Source: Aureimonas ureilytica
GTDB lineage: Bacteria > Pseudomonadota > Alphaproteobacteria > Rhizobiales > Rhizobiaceae
Reading direction: 5' to 3'
Assembly (NCBI RefSeq): GCF_001475935.1
Contig: NZ_LDQA01000016.1
Coordinates: 1-64,000, forward strand
Length of the DNA: 64,000 nt
Shown here: in pieces, positions 56,171 to 64,000 of the stretch
How positions within the stretch are numbered: position 1 is the first letter of the stretch
How the letters are laid out: each line of letters opens with the position of its first letter
Position numbers and translations under genes: made by a program
The notes under the pieces: generated by a model
The model's input: only the letters and a program-made list of their open reading frames with translations
Told to the model about the DNA's origin: nothing
Databases searched by the model: none

Positions 56171-57553
56171 ATGGCCAAGGATTGGAACCCCGCGAGCTGG
56201 CGCAGCAAGGCGATCGAGCAGGTCCCGCTCTATCCCGACCCGAATGCCCTGGCGGAAACCGAGAAGCGCCTTGCCACCTTTCCCCCGCTTGTCTTTGCAG
56301 GCGAAGCGCGAAAGCTGAAGCGGGCCTTGGGCGAGGTGGCCGAAGGCCGCGCTTTCCTGCTTCAAGGCGGCGACTGCGCGGAAAGCTTCGCCGAGCATGG
56401 CGCGGACAATATCCGCGATTTCTTCCGTGCCTTCCTCCAGATGGCGGTCGTCCTGACCTTCGCGGCCTCGTCGCCGGTGGTGAAGGTCGGCCGCATCGCC
56501 GGCCAGTTCGCCAAGCCGCGTTCGTCGGGTTCGGAAACCAAGAACGGCGTGACGCTGCCGTCCTACCGGGGTGACATCATCAATGGCATCGAGTTCGAGG
56601 AAGCCTCGCGCATTCCGAACCCGGAACGCCAGGAGATGGCCTACCGGCAGTCGGCGGCGACGCTGAACCTGCTGCGCGCCTTCGCGCAGGGCGGGTACGC
56701 TAATCTCGACAATGTGCATCAGTGGATGCTCGGCTTCGTGTCCGGCTCGCCGCAGGCGGAGCGATACGGCGAGCTCGCGGATCGCATTTCCGAGACCATG
56801 GCCTTCATGCGCGCCATCGGCATCGATTCCGAGACGCATCCCTCGCTGCGTGAGACCGACTTCTTCACCAGCCACGAGGCGCTGCTGCTGGGCTACGAGC
56901 AGGCGCTGACGCGCGTCGATTCGACCAGCGGCGAGTGGTACGCGACATCGGGCCACATGATCTGGATCGGCGACCGCACGCGCCAGATCGACAACGCGCA
57001 TGTCGAATATTGCCGTGGTATCCGCAATCCGCTCGGCCTGAAGTGCGGCCCGTCGCTGGCGCCGGACGATCTCCTGCGCCTGATCGACATTCTGAACCCG
57101 CAGAACGAGGCCGGCCGCCTCACGCTGATCGGGCGTTTCGGCCACGAGAAGGTCGGCGATCATCTGCCGGCGTTGATCCGCGCCGTGGAGCGGGAAGGGC
57201 GCAAGGTCGTTTGGTCCTGCGACCCGATGCACGGCAACACGATCACCGTGAACGACTACAAGACGCGCCCCTTCGACCGCATCCTGAAGGAGGTCGAGAC
57301 CTTCTTCGAGGTTCATCGTGCGGAAGGCACCCATGCCGGCGGCATCCATGTCGAGATGACCGGCAAGGATGTCACGGAATGCACCGGCGGCGGCGCGCGT
57401 CCGGTTCTGGCCGAAGATCTGTCGGATCGCTACCACACGCATTGCGACCCGCGTCTCAACGCCGATCAGGCGCTCGAGCTGTCCTTCCTCGTGGCGGAGC
57501 GGATCAAGAAAGAGCACGAGACCCGCGCACCGAAGTCCGTCGTCAATTTCTGA
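56171..57553 (+). CDS. 3-deoxy-7-phosphoheptulonate synthase, class II
   Basis: This 460-residue DAHP synthase of the plant/class II type makes the first shikimate-pathway intermediate from PEP and erythrose-4-phosphate. Landmarks are [64 protein letters not shown] and HLEMTG-type segment [18 protein letters not shown] 56171 follows GGAGAGG. A bidirectional terminator closes the gene. Confidence 0.95.
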   Translation: MAKDWNPASWRSKAIEQVPLYPDPNALAETEKRLATFPPLVFAGEARKLKRALGEVAEGRAFLLQGGDCAESFAEHGADNIRDFFRAFLQMAVVLTFAASSPVVKVGRIAGQFAKPRSSGSETKNGVTLPSYRGDIINGIEFEEASRIPNPERQEMAYRQSAATLNLLRAFAQGGYANLDNVHQWMLGFVSGSPQAERYGELADRISETMAFMRAIGIDSETHPSLRETDFFTSHEALLLGYEQALTRVDSTSGEWYATSGHMIWIGDRTRQIDNAHVEYCRGIRNPLGLKCGPSLAPDDLLRLIDILNPQNEAGRLTLIGRFGHEKVGDHLPALIRAVEREGRKVVWSCDPMHGNTITVNDYKTRPFDRILKEVETFFEVHRAEGTHAGGIHVEMTGKDVTECTGGGARPVLAEDLSDRYHTHCDPRLNADQALELSFLVAERIKKEHETRAPKSVVNF

Positions 57554-57580
57554 CCGGCTCGTCTCTCGAGTGGTTGAACG

Positions 57581-57611
57581 AAAAGGCCGGGTCGATCGAC
57601 CCGGCCTTTTT
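57581..57611. terminator. Bidirectional intrinsic terminator between DAHP synthase and DedA
   Basis: AAAAGGCCGGGTC and GACCCGGCCTTTT form a 13-bp stem around GATC with T runs on both strands. It serves both convergent genes. Confidence 0.9.
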
Positions 57612-57640
57612 CATGTCGGCTACAAGGGAATTAAAGGCCG

Positions 57641-58324
57641 TCAGCGGCGTGGGGCATCGCGATCGGACGAAACGGGGCGGGAGCCGACCTGCGCTTCCAC
57701 GGGCTCCGTTCCTGCAGTTTCGTCGCGGTCCTTGCGAAGGCGCGAGAAGAGGCGATCCCGGATCACCGAGCCGCCCTGCTGCCATGCGAAGAACAGCATC
57801 AGCGCGAGGGCGAGGACGGCGAGGAAGATCATCATGCCGTGTTCCATCATTTCCAGATGCTGGAACACGGAGGTGATCGAATAGCCGAAGACATAGCCGA
57901 TCGTCGTGAACAGGCCGGCCCAGATCGCCGCGCCGACGAAGTTCAGGATCATGAAGCGGGGAACGCTGATCGAGGATAGGCCGAGCGCGATCAGCCCCGG
58001 CATTCGCAGCCCGTAAATATAGCGGTTCACGATGACGAAATAGGCCTGATAGCGATCCACGAGGCGCAGCGCCTTGGTGAATTTCGGCTTGCGCTTCCAG
58101 CGCTTGACCCATTCGCTGTTGGAGAAATATCGCGAAAACAGGAACACCGCCAGATCGCCGCAGAAGGAGCCGATGAAGGCGAGGCTGCTCATGAGCCAGA
58201 GCGGATGCGTTCCGCGATAAGCGAGGAAGCCGCCGATAATGGCAAAGACTTCGCCTTCGAAGAACGTGCCGACGAACACGATGCCAAGACCGAAACGGTC
58301 GATCAGTGCAAGGATTTCGTACAC
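57641..58324 (-). CDS. DedA-family membrane protein
   Basis: This protein of about 227 residues has five or six hydrophobic segments. DedA/SNARE-associated landmarks are FEGEVFAIIGGFLAYRG, GDLAVFLFSRYF, FVIVNRYIYGLRMPG in part and NFVGAAIWAG. DedA proteins are lipid scramblases or transport proteins for undecaprenyl phosphate or phospholipids. GTG 58324 has GGAG before it. ATG 58360 would add 12 residues. Confidence 0.85.
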   Translation of the reverse strand: MYEILALIDRFGLGIVFVGTFFEGEVFAIIGGFLAYRGTHPLWLMSSLAFIGSFCGDLAVFLFSRYFSNSEWVKRWKRKPKFTKALRLVDRYQAYFVIVNRYIYGLRMPGLIALGLSSISVPRFMILNFVGAAIWAGLFTTIGYVFGYSITSVFQHLEMMEHGMMIFLAVLALALMLFFAWQQGGSVIRDRLFSRLRKDRDETAGTEPVEAQVGSRPVSSDRDAPRR

Positions 58325-58501
58325 GCGTGCTCCGGTGACTCGGCGACCCCGTGAGGTCATCCCACCCTATGTCGGGCGCGAGGGAGAATTTGCAAAGGCT
58401 AAGTTTGCCTCGGCCCTTTCCGTTCCCCATTCGGGGTTCGTCTGTTGCCCTAGAGTTTCGACCTGTCGATAAGCTGGATCAGGGAAAAGCTCTTCGCGGC
58501 G

Positions 58502-58879
58502 ATGCCTATCTTTTGTGCCATGCGAACGTGCCATCTTCATGACTTCCATTCGAGAGACCGCGACGTGCCGATCGAATTTCCTCCACTGTCCGACATCGCA
58601 ACCGCTTTTGTTTCTGTCGGTGCGCTGTTTTTCCTGCGCTTCATTCTGGCCGTACGTCGTCTGCGCGGCGAAAGCCGTCAGGCGGAGCCCTTCCTGGCCG
58701 CGATGGCGCATGTCCGGATCATGGGCAGTTTCGGCGCTGAGTATGAGCCGGAGCGCCGCCATGCCTTACGCCAGATCTACACCGGGGTCGTTTTTTGGGT
58801 CGTTGGGTTCGCGCTGCTCTTTTGGATCCTTATGGCACATCTCTTCGAGTTCACTCCGCCGATCGGCACAGGCGCCTGA
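58502..58879 (+). CDS. Small two-span membrane protein, unknown function
   Basis: This protein of 125 residues (or 104 from GTG 58565) has a hydrophobic segment near residues 34-50 and another at 95-115, with a basic soluble loop between that includes MAHVRIMGSFGAEYEPERRHALRQ in part. I do not recognise a family. It is followed 51 bases later by gltX and may share its transcript. The first 20 residues are not hydrophobic and look less coding-like, which favours the later GTG. Confidence 0.55.
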   Translation: MPIFCAMRTCHLHDFHSRDRDVPIEFPPLSDIATAFVSVGALFFLRFILAVRRLRGESRQAEPFLAAMAHVRIMGSFGAEYEPERRHALRQIYTGVVFWVVGFALLFWILMAHLFEFTPPIGTGA

Positions 58880-58930
58880 CAACCGCCCTTTTCATTGCGG
58901 GACAAGCGGCCATGCGCTATCGCCCGCCGC

Positions 58931-60304
58931 ATGACCCACTCCGTCCGCTTCGCGCCCTCTCCAACGGGCTATCTCCATATCGGCAATCTGCGCCCCGCGC
59001 TGTTCAACTGGCTGTTTGCGCAGCGCGAGGGCGGGCGCTTTGTCTTGCGCTACGACGACACGGACACCGAACGCTCCAAGCGCGAATATGCCGACGCGAT
59101 CCTGGAGGACATCCGTTGGATCGGCATTCAGCCCGACGAGATCGCTCGGCAGTCCGATCGCATCGCGCTCTATGATGCGGCGGCCGAGCGTCTGCGCGCC
59201 AAGGGCCTGCTCTATCCCTGCTTCGAGACGGCGGACGAGCTGGAGCGTCGGCGCAAGCGGCGCATGGCGCGGGGGCTGCCGCCGATCTACGGGCGCGAGG
59301 CCCTCGCCCTGACGGAGGTCGAGCGACAGGCGTTCGAAGCCGAAGGACGTCGGCCGCACTGGCGGTTCCGCCTTCCCAATTTCCGCGACGACCCGATGCA
59401 GCCGGAGCGCACGGAGGTTCATTGGGACGACGTGGTGCGCGGGCGGCAGACGGTGGATCTGGCCTCCTTGTCCGACCCGGTCCTGATCCGCGAGGACGGA
59501 ACCTATCTCTACACGCTACCCTCCGTGGTGGACGACGGTGAAATGGGCATCACGCATGTGTTGCGCGGTGACGACCATGTGACCAACACGGGCGTTCAGA
59601 TCGCGTTGTTCGAGGCGCTGGATTATAGGACGCCGGCTTTCGGCCATTTCAATCTCCTGACGACGATCGACGGCGAGGGCCTGTCCAAGCGCACCGGCGC
59701 TTTGTCGCTCAGCAGCCTGCGGGCGGACGGCTTCGAGCCCATGGCGGTGGCGTCGCTGGCGGTGCTGACAGGCTTGTCAGGCTCGATCGAGGCCCTGCCT
59801 TCGCTGGAAGCCCTCGGCGAGCGCTTGGACTTCGACGGCGTTTCGGCGTCGAGTTCGAAGTTCGATCCGGCGGAGCTGACGCGTCTCAACGCCGATCTCG
59901 TTCACGCCATGCCGGTGGAGGTCGTCGCCGAGCGGCTTCTGGAATGGGGCGTTCCCGACAGCGATCTCGCTCCGTTCTGGAGTGCCGTCAAGGGTAATCT
60001 TTCCAAGGTGCCGGATGCCCAGGAATGGGCTGCGATCGTCTATGGCGACGCGCGAGCGGACCAGGCTTTCAATGAAGAGGACACCGCCTTCCTGCGAACG
60101 GCGTTCGATCTTCTCCCCGCCGCGCCTTTCGACCGTTCGACGTGGAAGGCGTGGACCGACGCCATCAAGGCCGCGACAGATCGCAAAGGCAAAGGGCTGT
60201 TCATGCCGCTGCGCCTCGCGCTGACCGGCCTCGATCACGGACCGGAACTGGCGGAACTGCTACCGCTCATCGGCCGCGAGCGCGCCTTGCAGCGCCGGCC
60301 CTGA
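58931..60304 (+). CDS. gltX: Glutamate--tRNA ligase (short form)
   Basis: This class I aminoacyl-tRNA synthetase of 457 residues has the HIGH-type motif [20 protein letters not shown] and the KMSKS-type motif GLSKRTG. It charges tRNA-Glu and, in alphaproteobacteria, often also tRNA-Gln before amidation. Hyphomicrobiales usually carry two gltX copies. This shorter one matches that second type, so another copy is expected elsewhere. ATG 58931 gives [13 protein letters not shown]. Confidence 0.92.
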   Translation: MTHSVRFAPSPTGYLHIGNLRPALFNWLFAQREGGRFVLRYDDTDTERSKREYADAILEDIRWIGIQPDEIARQSDRIALYDAAAERLRAKGLLYPCFETADELERRRKRRMARGLPPIYGREALALTEVERQAFEAEGRRPHWRFRLPNFRDDPMQPERTEVHWDDVVRGRQTVDLASLSDPVLIREDGTYLYTLPSVVDDGEMGITHVLRGDDHVTNTGVQIALFEALDYRTPAFGHFNLLTTIDGEGLSKRTGALSLSSLRADGFEPMAVASLAVLTGLSGSIEALPSLEALGERLDFDGVSASSSKFDPAELTRLNADLVHAMPVEVVAERLLEWGVPDSDLAPFWSAVKGNLSKVPDAQEWAAIVYGDARADQAFNEEDTAFLRTAFDLLPAAPFDRSTWKAWTDAIKAATDRKGKGLFMPLRLALTGLDHGPELAELLPLIGRERALQRRP

Positions 60305-60337
60305 GGGCCGGCGCCAAATGCCTCGTGATGCCAGCCG

Positions 60338-62653
60338 CTAGCGGCTGGCGTCTCCCTGCTGCACGGCCTGGGCGACCGCGATCGCCGCCATGTTCACGAT
60401 GCCGCGCGAGGTCACGGACGGCGTCAGGATGTGCGCCGGCGTCGCCGCACCGAGCAGGATCGGGCCGACGTGAAGCGCGTCGGTCATGACCTTCACGACA
60501 TTCATCGAGATATTGGCCGCGTCGAGCGACGGGAAGAGCAGGAGGTTCGCGTCTCCCGTCAGCGTCGAGTTCGGCATCACGCGCTGACGCAGCGCCTGCG
60601 ACAATGCGGCGTCGCCATGCATCTCGCCGTCGATCTCCAGATCGGGTGCGCGCTGATGAACCAGCGATAGCGCCTCGCGGAGCTTGATCGCGTCCGGGTA
60701 GTCGCTTGTGCCGAAATTGGAATGCGAGAGGAACGCGGCGCGCGGCGTGATGCCGAACCGCTTGACCTCCTTGGCCGCGAGACAGGCGATCTCGGCCAGT
60801 TCCTCGGCGTTCGGGTTTTCCTGCACATAGGTGTCGGCAAAGAACACCGTGCCATACTGAGACAGAAGAAGGCTGAGACCCGACAGACGCTTCACGCCCG
60901 GCGCGATGCCGATGACCTGCTTGATATCCCGGATATGTCGCGAGAAGCGCCCGCCGAGGCCGCAGAGCATGATGTCGGCGTCGCCGCGCGACACCGAGAC
61001 CGCCGCGATTACCGTCGTGTTGGTGCGCACCAGCGCGCGCGCCGTGTCCGGGTTGACGCCGCGCCGGCCGACCTTCGAGAAATAATGATCGACATAGTCG
61101 CGGTAGCGCGGATCGTCCTCGGGGTTCACCACCTCGAAATCTTGCCCCTGACGGATGCGCAGGGCGAACCGCTCCAACCGGGTCTGAATCACGCTCGGAC
61201 GGCCGACCAGAATCGGCTGGCAGATTTTCTCTTCCAGCATGACCTGGGCCGCGCGCAGCACGCGCTCGTCCTCGCCATCGGCGAAAATCACGCGCTTGCC
61301 GGAGTTGCGCGCGATCTGGAAGATCGGCTTCATGACGAGGCCGGAGCGGAACACGAAGCGGTTCAGCCGGTCGATATAGGCGTCCCAATCGGCGATCGGG
61401 CGCGAGGCGACGCCGGAGGCCTCGGCGGCCTTCGCGACGGCGGGGGCGATCTTGAGGATCAGGCGCGGGTCGAAGGGCGAGGGGATCAGATATTCCGCGC
61501 CGAAGACCGGCGTTTCCGAGCCATAGGCCTTGGCCGCAACTTCGGAAACTTCCTCGCGCGCCAGCGCCGCGATCGCGTCCACGGCCGCGATCTTCATCTC
61601 CTCGTTGATCGTGGTCGCGCCGCAATCCAGCGCGCCGCGGAAGATGAAGGGGAAGCAGAGGACGTTGTTGACCTGATTGGGGAAGTCCGACCGCCCCGTA
61701 CAGATGATCGCGTCCGGGCGCACGGCGCGCGCGAGATCGGGCATGATCTCCGGCGTCGGATTGGCGAGCGCCATGATCAGCGGCCGGTCGGCCATCTTCT
61801 CCAGAAGCTCGGGCTTCAGAACGCCCGCCGCCGACAGGCCGAGGAAGATGTCCGCGCCCTCGATCACCTCGGCCAGGGTCTTGGCCGCTGTCTCCTTGGC
61901 ATAGACCGCCATCCAGCGATCGATCCGGCCCTCGCGGCCGGTGGAGACGACACCGTCCTTGTCGGTGCAGATGATGTTCTCGACCTTGGCGCCGAGCGAA
62001 ACCAGAAGGTTGAGGCAGGCGATGGCCGCCGCGCCCGCGCCCGAGGTGACGATCTTCACGTCCTCAATGCGCTTGTTGCCCAGAAGCAGCGCGTTGCGCA
62101 CCGCTGCCGCTACGATAATGGCCGTGCCATGCTGATCGTCATGGAAAACGGGGATGCTCATGCGCGCACGCAGGCGCTCCTCGACCTCGAAGCACTCGGG
62201 CGCCTTGATGTCTTCCAGATTGATACCGCCGAAGGTCGGCTCCAGCGCCGCCACGACATCAACGATCCGGTCGATCTCCTGCGCGTCGATCTCGATATCG
62301 AACACGTCGATATCGGCGAATTTCTTGAAAAGGACGGCCTTGCCTTCCATCACCGGCTTGGAGGCGAGGGGGCCGATATTGCCGAGGCCCAGAACCGCCG
62401 TGCCGTTGGATACGACCGCGACCAGATTGGCGCGGCTCGTGTAATCGGCGGCGAGATTGGGGTCGTCCGCGATCGCGAGGCACGGCGCGGCAACGCCCGG
62501 CGAATAGGCGAGCGCCAGATCGCGCTGGTTGCCGACGGGTTTGGTGGCCTGGATCGCCAGTTTACCGGGCTTGGGATGGCGGTGGTAGAAGAGCGCCTGC
62601 TCGTTCAGGTCTGCGGCGGCTGCCTGCCGTTTGGTTTCGTCGGCGCTCGACAT
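60338..62653 (-). CDS. maeB: NADP-dependent malic enzyme with phosphotransacetylase-like C terminus
   Basis: In this 771-residue MaeB-type enzyme the malic-enzyme half spans about residues 1-430 ([80 protein letters not shown] in part). A PTA-like regulatory half spans about 445-760. It decarboxylates malate to pyruvate with NADPH. The C-terminal half is usually a regulatory acetyl-CoA-binding module without PTA activity. ATG 62653 gives [10 protein letters not shown]. Confidence 0.95.
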   Translation of the reverse strand: MSSADETKRQAAAADLNEQALFYHRHPKPGKLAIQATKPVGNQRDLALAYSPGVAAPCLAIADDPNLAADYTSRANLVAVVSNGTAVLGLGNIGPLASKPVMEGKAVLFKKFADIDVFDIEIDAQEIDRIVDVVAALEPTFGGINLEDIKAPECFEVEERLRARMSIPVFHDDQHGTAIIVAAAVRNALLLGNKRIEDVKIVTSGAGAAAIACLNLLVSLGAKVENIICTDKDGVVSTGREGRIDRWMAVYAKETAAKTLAEVIEGADIFLGLSAAGVLKPELLEKMADRPLIMALANPTPEIMPDLARAVRPDAIICTGRSDFPNQVNNVLCFPFIFRGALDCGATTINEEMKIAAVDAIAALAREEVSEVAAKAYGSETPVFGAEYLIPSPFDPRLILKIAPAVAKAAEASGVASRPIADWDAYIDRLNRFVFRSGLVMKPIFQIARNSGKRVIFADGEDERVLRAAQVMLEEKICQPILVGRPSVIQTRLERFALRIRQGQDFEVVNPEDDPRYRDYVDHYFSKVGRRGVNPDTARALVRTNTTVIAAVSVSRGDADIMLCGLGGRFSRHIRDIKQVIGIAPGVKRLSGLSLLLSQYGTVFFADTYVQENPNAEELAEIACLAAKEVKRFGITPRAAFLSHSNFGTSDYPDAIKLREALSLVHQRAPDLEIDGEMHGDAALSQALRQRVMPNSTLTGDANLLLFPSLDAANISMNVVKVMTDALHVGPILLGAATPAHILTPSVTSRGIVNMAAIAVAQAVQQGDASR

Positions 62654-62856
62654 GCTCTCTCCATCGCTGCAATTCAGGGCGAACGCGATGATTTGGGAGC
62701 ACGCGCGTCCACGTCCTTTAGCCTCTAAGCCAGATGCGCCCCGAAGGGCAATCGGCAAGACACGGGCCGACGCGCCGGCGCGGCGTCATACGCCTGCAAC
62801 AGGCTTAGGGCAGTTTAACGATCGCGAGGCCGAAGAGCGAACGGGCGGGCAGGCAG

Positions 62857-63690
62857 ATGGAACAATGGAATGCGACCCGCCATGTGCGAACCTTGTTCCT
62901 GTCGGACATTCATCTGGGGTCGAGGGCAGCGCAAGCCGATCTTCTGATCGATTTCCTGCGCTGCGTCGATGCCGAGAAAATCTATCTCGTCGGCGACATC
63001 GTGGATGGATGGCGCCTGAAGCGCACGTGGCACTGGCCCCAGTCGCATAATGACGTGGTGCAGAAGCTCCTGCGCAAGGCGCGCAAGGGCACCGAGATCA
63101 TCTATATTCCCGGCAATCACGACGATTTCCTGCGCGATTTCGTGGGAACACATTTCGGCGGCATCGAAGTCCGGCTGAATGACGTCCACACGACGGCCAA
63201 TGGTCAGCGCCTTCTTGTGATGCATGGCGACGAGTTCGACGTGGTGGTGCGCCATGCCAAGCTCATCGCCCATCTCGGCGACTGGGCCTATGATATGGCG
63301 ATCGCCATCAATGTCGCGCTGAACTGGACGCGCCGACGCCTTGGCTTCGGCTACTGGTCCTTCTCGTCCTGGGCCAAGGGCCGCGTGAAGCGCGCCGTGA
63401 ACTTCATCGGCGCGTTCGAGGAGGCGCTGTCGGGCGAAGCCAAGCGGCAGGATTGCGAAGGCGTGATCTGCGGCCATATTCACCATCCCAAGATCGAAAC
63501 CCTCGGCGACATGCTCTATGTCAACACAGGCGACTGGGTGGAAAGCTGCTCGGCCATCGTGGAGCGCCATGATGGAACGCTGGAACTGGTGCATTGGACA
63601 GCCTTCGAGCGCGTGGATGAGACGAGCGATCCTCGGCTCGGCCTGCGCTTCCTGAAGCCGCGCGAGCGTTTGCCGGAAGCGGCCGAATAA
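62857..63690 (+). CDS. LpxH-like metallophosphoesterase (UDP-2,3-diacylglucosamine diphosphatase family)
   Basis: This 277-residue calcineurin-like phosphoesterase has the motif set DIHLGS, GDIVDGW, GNHDD, MHGDEFD and GHIHHPK. It is related to LpxH, but alphaproteobacteria usually use LpxI for that lipid A step, so the substrate here is unclear. It may act on another phosphorylated lipid or nucleotide sugar. It stands alone, divergent from maeB. Confidence 0.85.
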   Translation: MEQWNATRHVRTLFLSDIHLGSRAAQADLLIDFLRCVDAEKIYLVGDIVDGWRLKRTWHWPQSHNDVVQKLLRKARKGTEIIYIPGNHDDFLRDFVGTHFGGIEVRLNDVHTTANGQRLLVMHGDEFDVVVRHAKLIAHLGDWAYDMAIAINVALNWTRRRLGFGYWSFSSWAKGRVKRAVNFIGAFEEALSGEAKRQDCEGVICGHIHHPKIETLGDMLYVNTGDWVESCSAIVERHDGTLELVHWTAFERVDETSDPRLGLRFLKPRERLPEAAE

Positions 63691-63778
63691 GGACGCTGGC
63701 CGCATCTCCAGGATGAAGGGTTTGTCGGGCCGGGCTCGGTTTGATAGGCGGATGGTCCAACCGCCGCGAGCCTCGTTC

Positions 63779-64000
63779 ATGACATCTGATCTTTCGGTGC
63801 CGGCCGCAACGCGGCGCATGTTCGACCGGCGGATGTCCTTCGTCTTTGCCGGCAATTTCGTAACGCTCGGTATCTTCTTCCCCTTTTTCCCAGTCTGGCT
63901 TGGGCACAAGGGGTTGGATGGCGACGAGATCGGTTTGATTCTCGCGCTTCAGATCGGGCTGCGCGTTCTCGTCTGCCCGCCTGTTCTGCGTCAGGCCGAT
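63779..64000 (+). CDS. MFS transporter, N-terminal part (3' truncated by window edge)
   Basis: From ATG 63779, 74 residues are visible: a short basic cytosolic start, then a hydrophobic span (FVFAGNFVTLGIFFPFFPVW) and the loop LGHKGLDGDEIGLILALQIG. This pattern is typical of the MFS_1-like/HcaT-type group. The substrate cannot be told. The gene runs off the window. Confidence 0.7.
   Translation, partial: MTSDLSVPAATRRMFDRRMSFVFAGNFVTLGIFFPFFPVWLGHKGLDGDEIGLILALQIGLRVLVCPPVLRQAD

Noticed and set aside
60722-62728. 668-residue open frame antisense to maeB
   Set aside because: It is Arg/Asp/His-rich and low-complexity, with no family. maeB is unmistakable on the other strand.

Overview
The window is GC-rich, compactly coded chromosomal DNA of an alphaproteobacterium, most likely order Hyphomicrobiales (Rhizobiales). 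Pointers are a CcrM-type methylase with its C-terminal RAMA domain, the rhizobial block mutY / dciA (DUF721) / dsbA / ppdK, a SmoS/SmoK-type polyol operon, a GatZ/KbaZ-like protein paired with a sugar kinase as in Agrobacterium, and the run gph / rpiA / DUF2059 / gor. An Aurantimonadaceae-like genome is possible but the sequence alone does not settle it. I see no phage, IS element, CRISPR array or defence locus. This is core and metabolic chromosome.

Layout. 1-7.8 kb: end of ccrM, mutY, a two-gene surface-glycan insert (GT25 transferase, O-antigen-ligase-like protein), dciA, dsbA-like, ppdK. 7.9-12.9 kb: acyl-CoA ligase, DUF1499 protein, MBL hydrolase, trhO and a small secreted or anchored protein. 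13-15.7 kb: a zinc-type ABC importer operon (ATPase, permease, His-rich binding protein) led by an unannotated 44-residue membrane peptide and a Zur-like palindrome. 15.8-18.0 kb: DEAD-box helicase and a 35-residue membrane peptide with a strong ribosome site. 18.4-22.4 kb: sulfate importer (sbp, cysT, cysW, cysA). 22.4-32.6 kb: a two-component system whose 1129-residue hybrid kinase begins with a whole NCS1 (cytosine/hydantoin-type) transporter and a Cys cluster, divergent from a complete urea ABC importer (urtABCDE), with a 16-bp perfect inverted repeat between them. 32.6-41.1 kb: acetoacetyl-CoA synthetase, a fused GT26-GT4 glycosyltransferase, a phospholipase D family protein and an MscS channel. 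41.2-51.1 kb: a polyol regulon with the ABC importer smoEFGK, two dehydrogenases and a LacI repressor on the minus strand, divergent from a PfkB kinase and a KbaZ-like protein on the plus strand. 51.2-64 kb: tRNA-Val(CAC), gph, rpiA, DUF2059, gor plus a gamma-glutamylcyclotransferase-like gene, class II DAHP synthase, DedA, gltX, maeB, a metallophosphoesterase and the start of an MFS transporter.

How the parts work together. The polyol cluster reads as one pathway: import, oxidation to a ketohexose such as D-tagatose or D-fructose, phosphorylation, and epimerisation to fructose-6-phosphate. The NCS1-kinase and its LuxR-type regulator probably control urea/amide uptake from the inverted repeat, with the transporter module acting as the sensor. 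In all three complete ABC importers whose binding-protein gene comes first (sulfate, urea, polyol), a strong hairpin sits just after that gene. This looks like a shared way of making more binding protein than permease.
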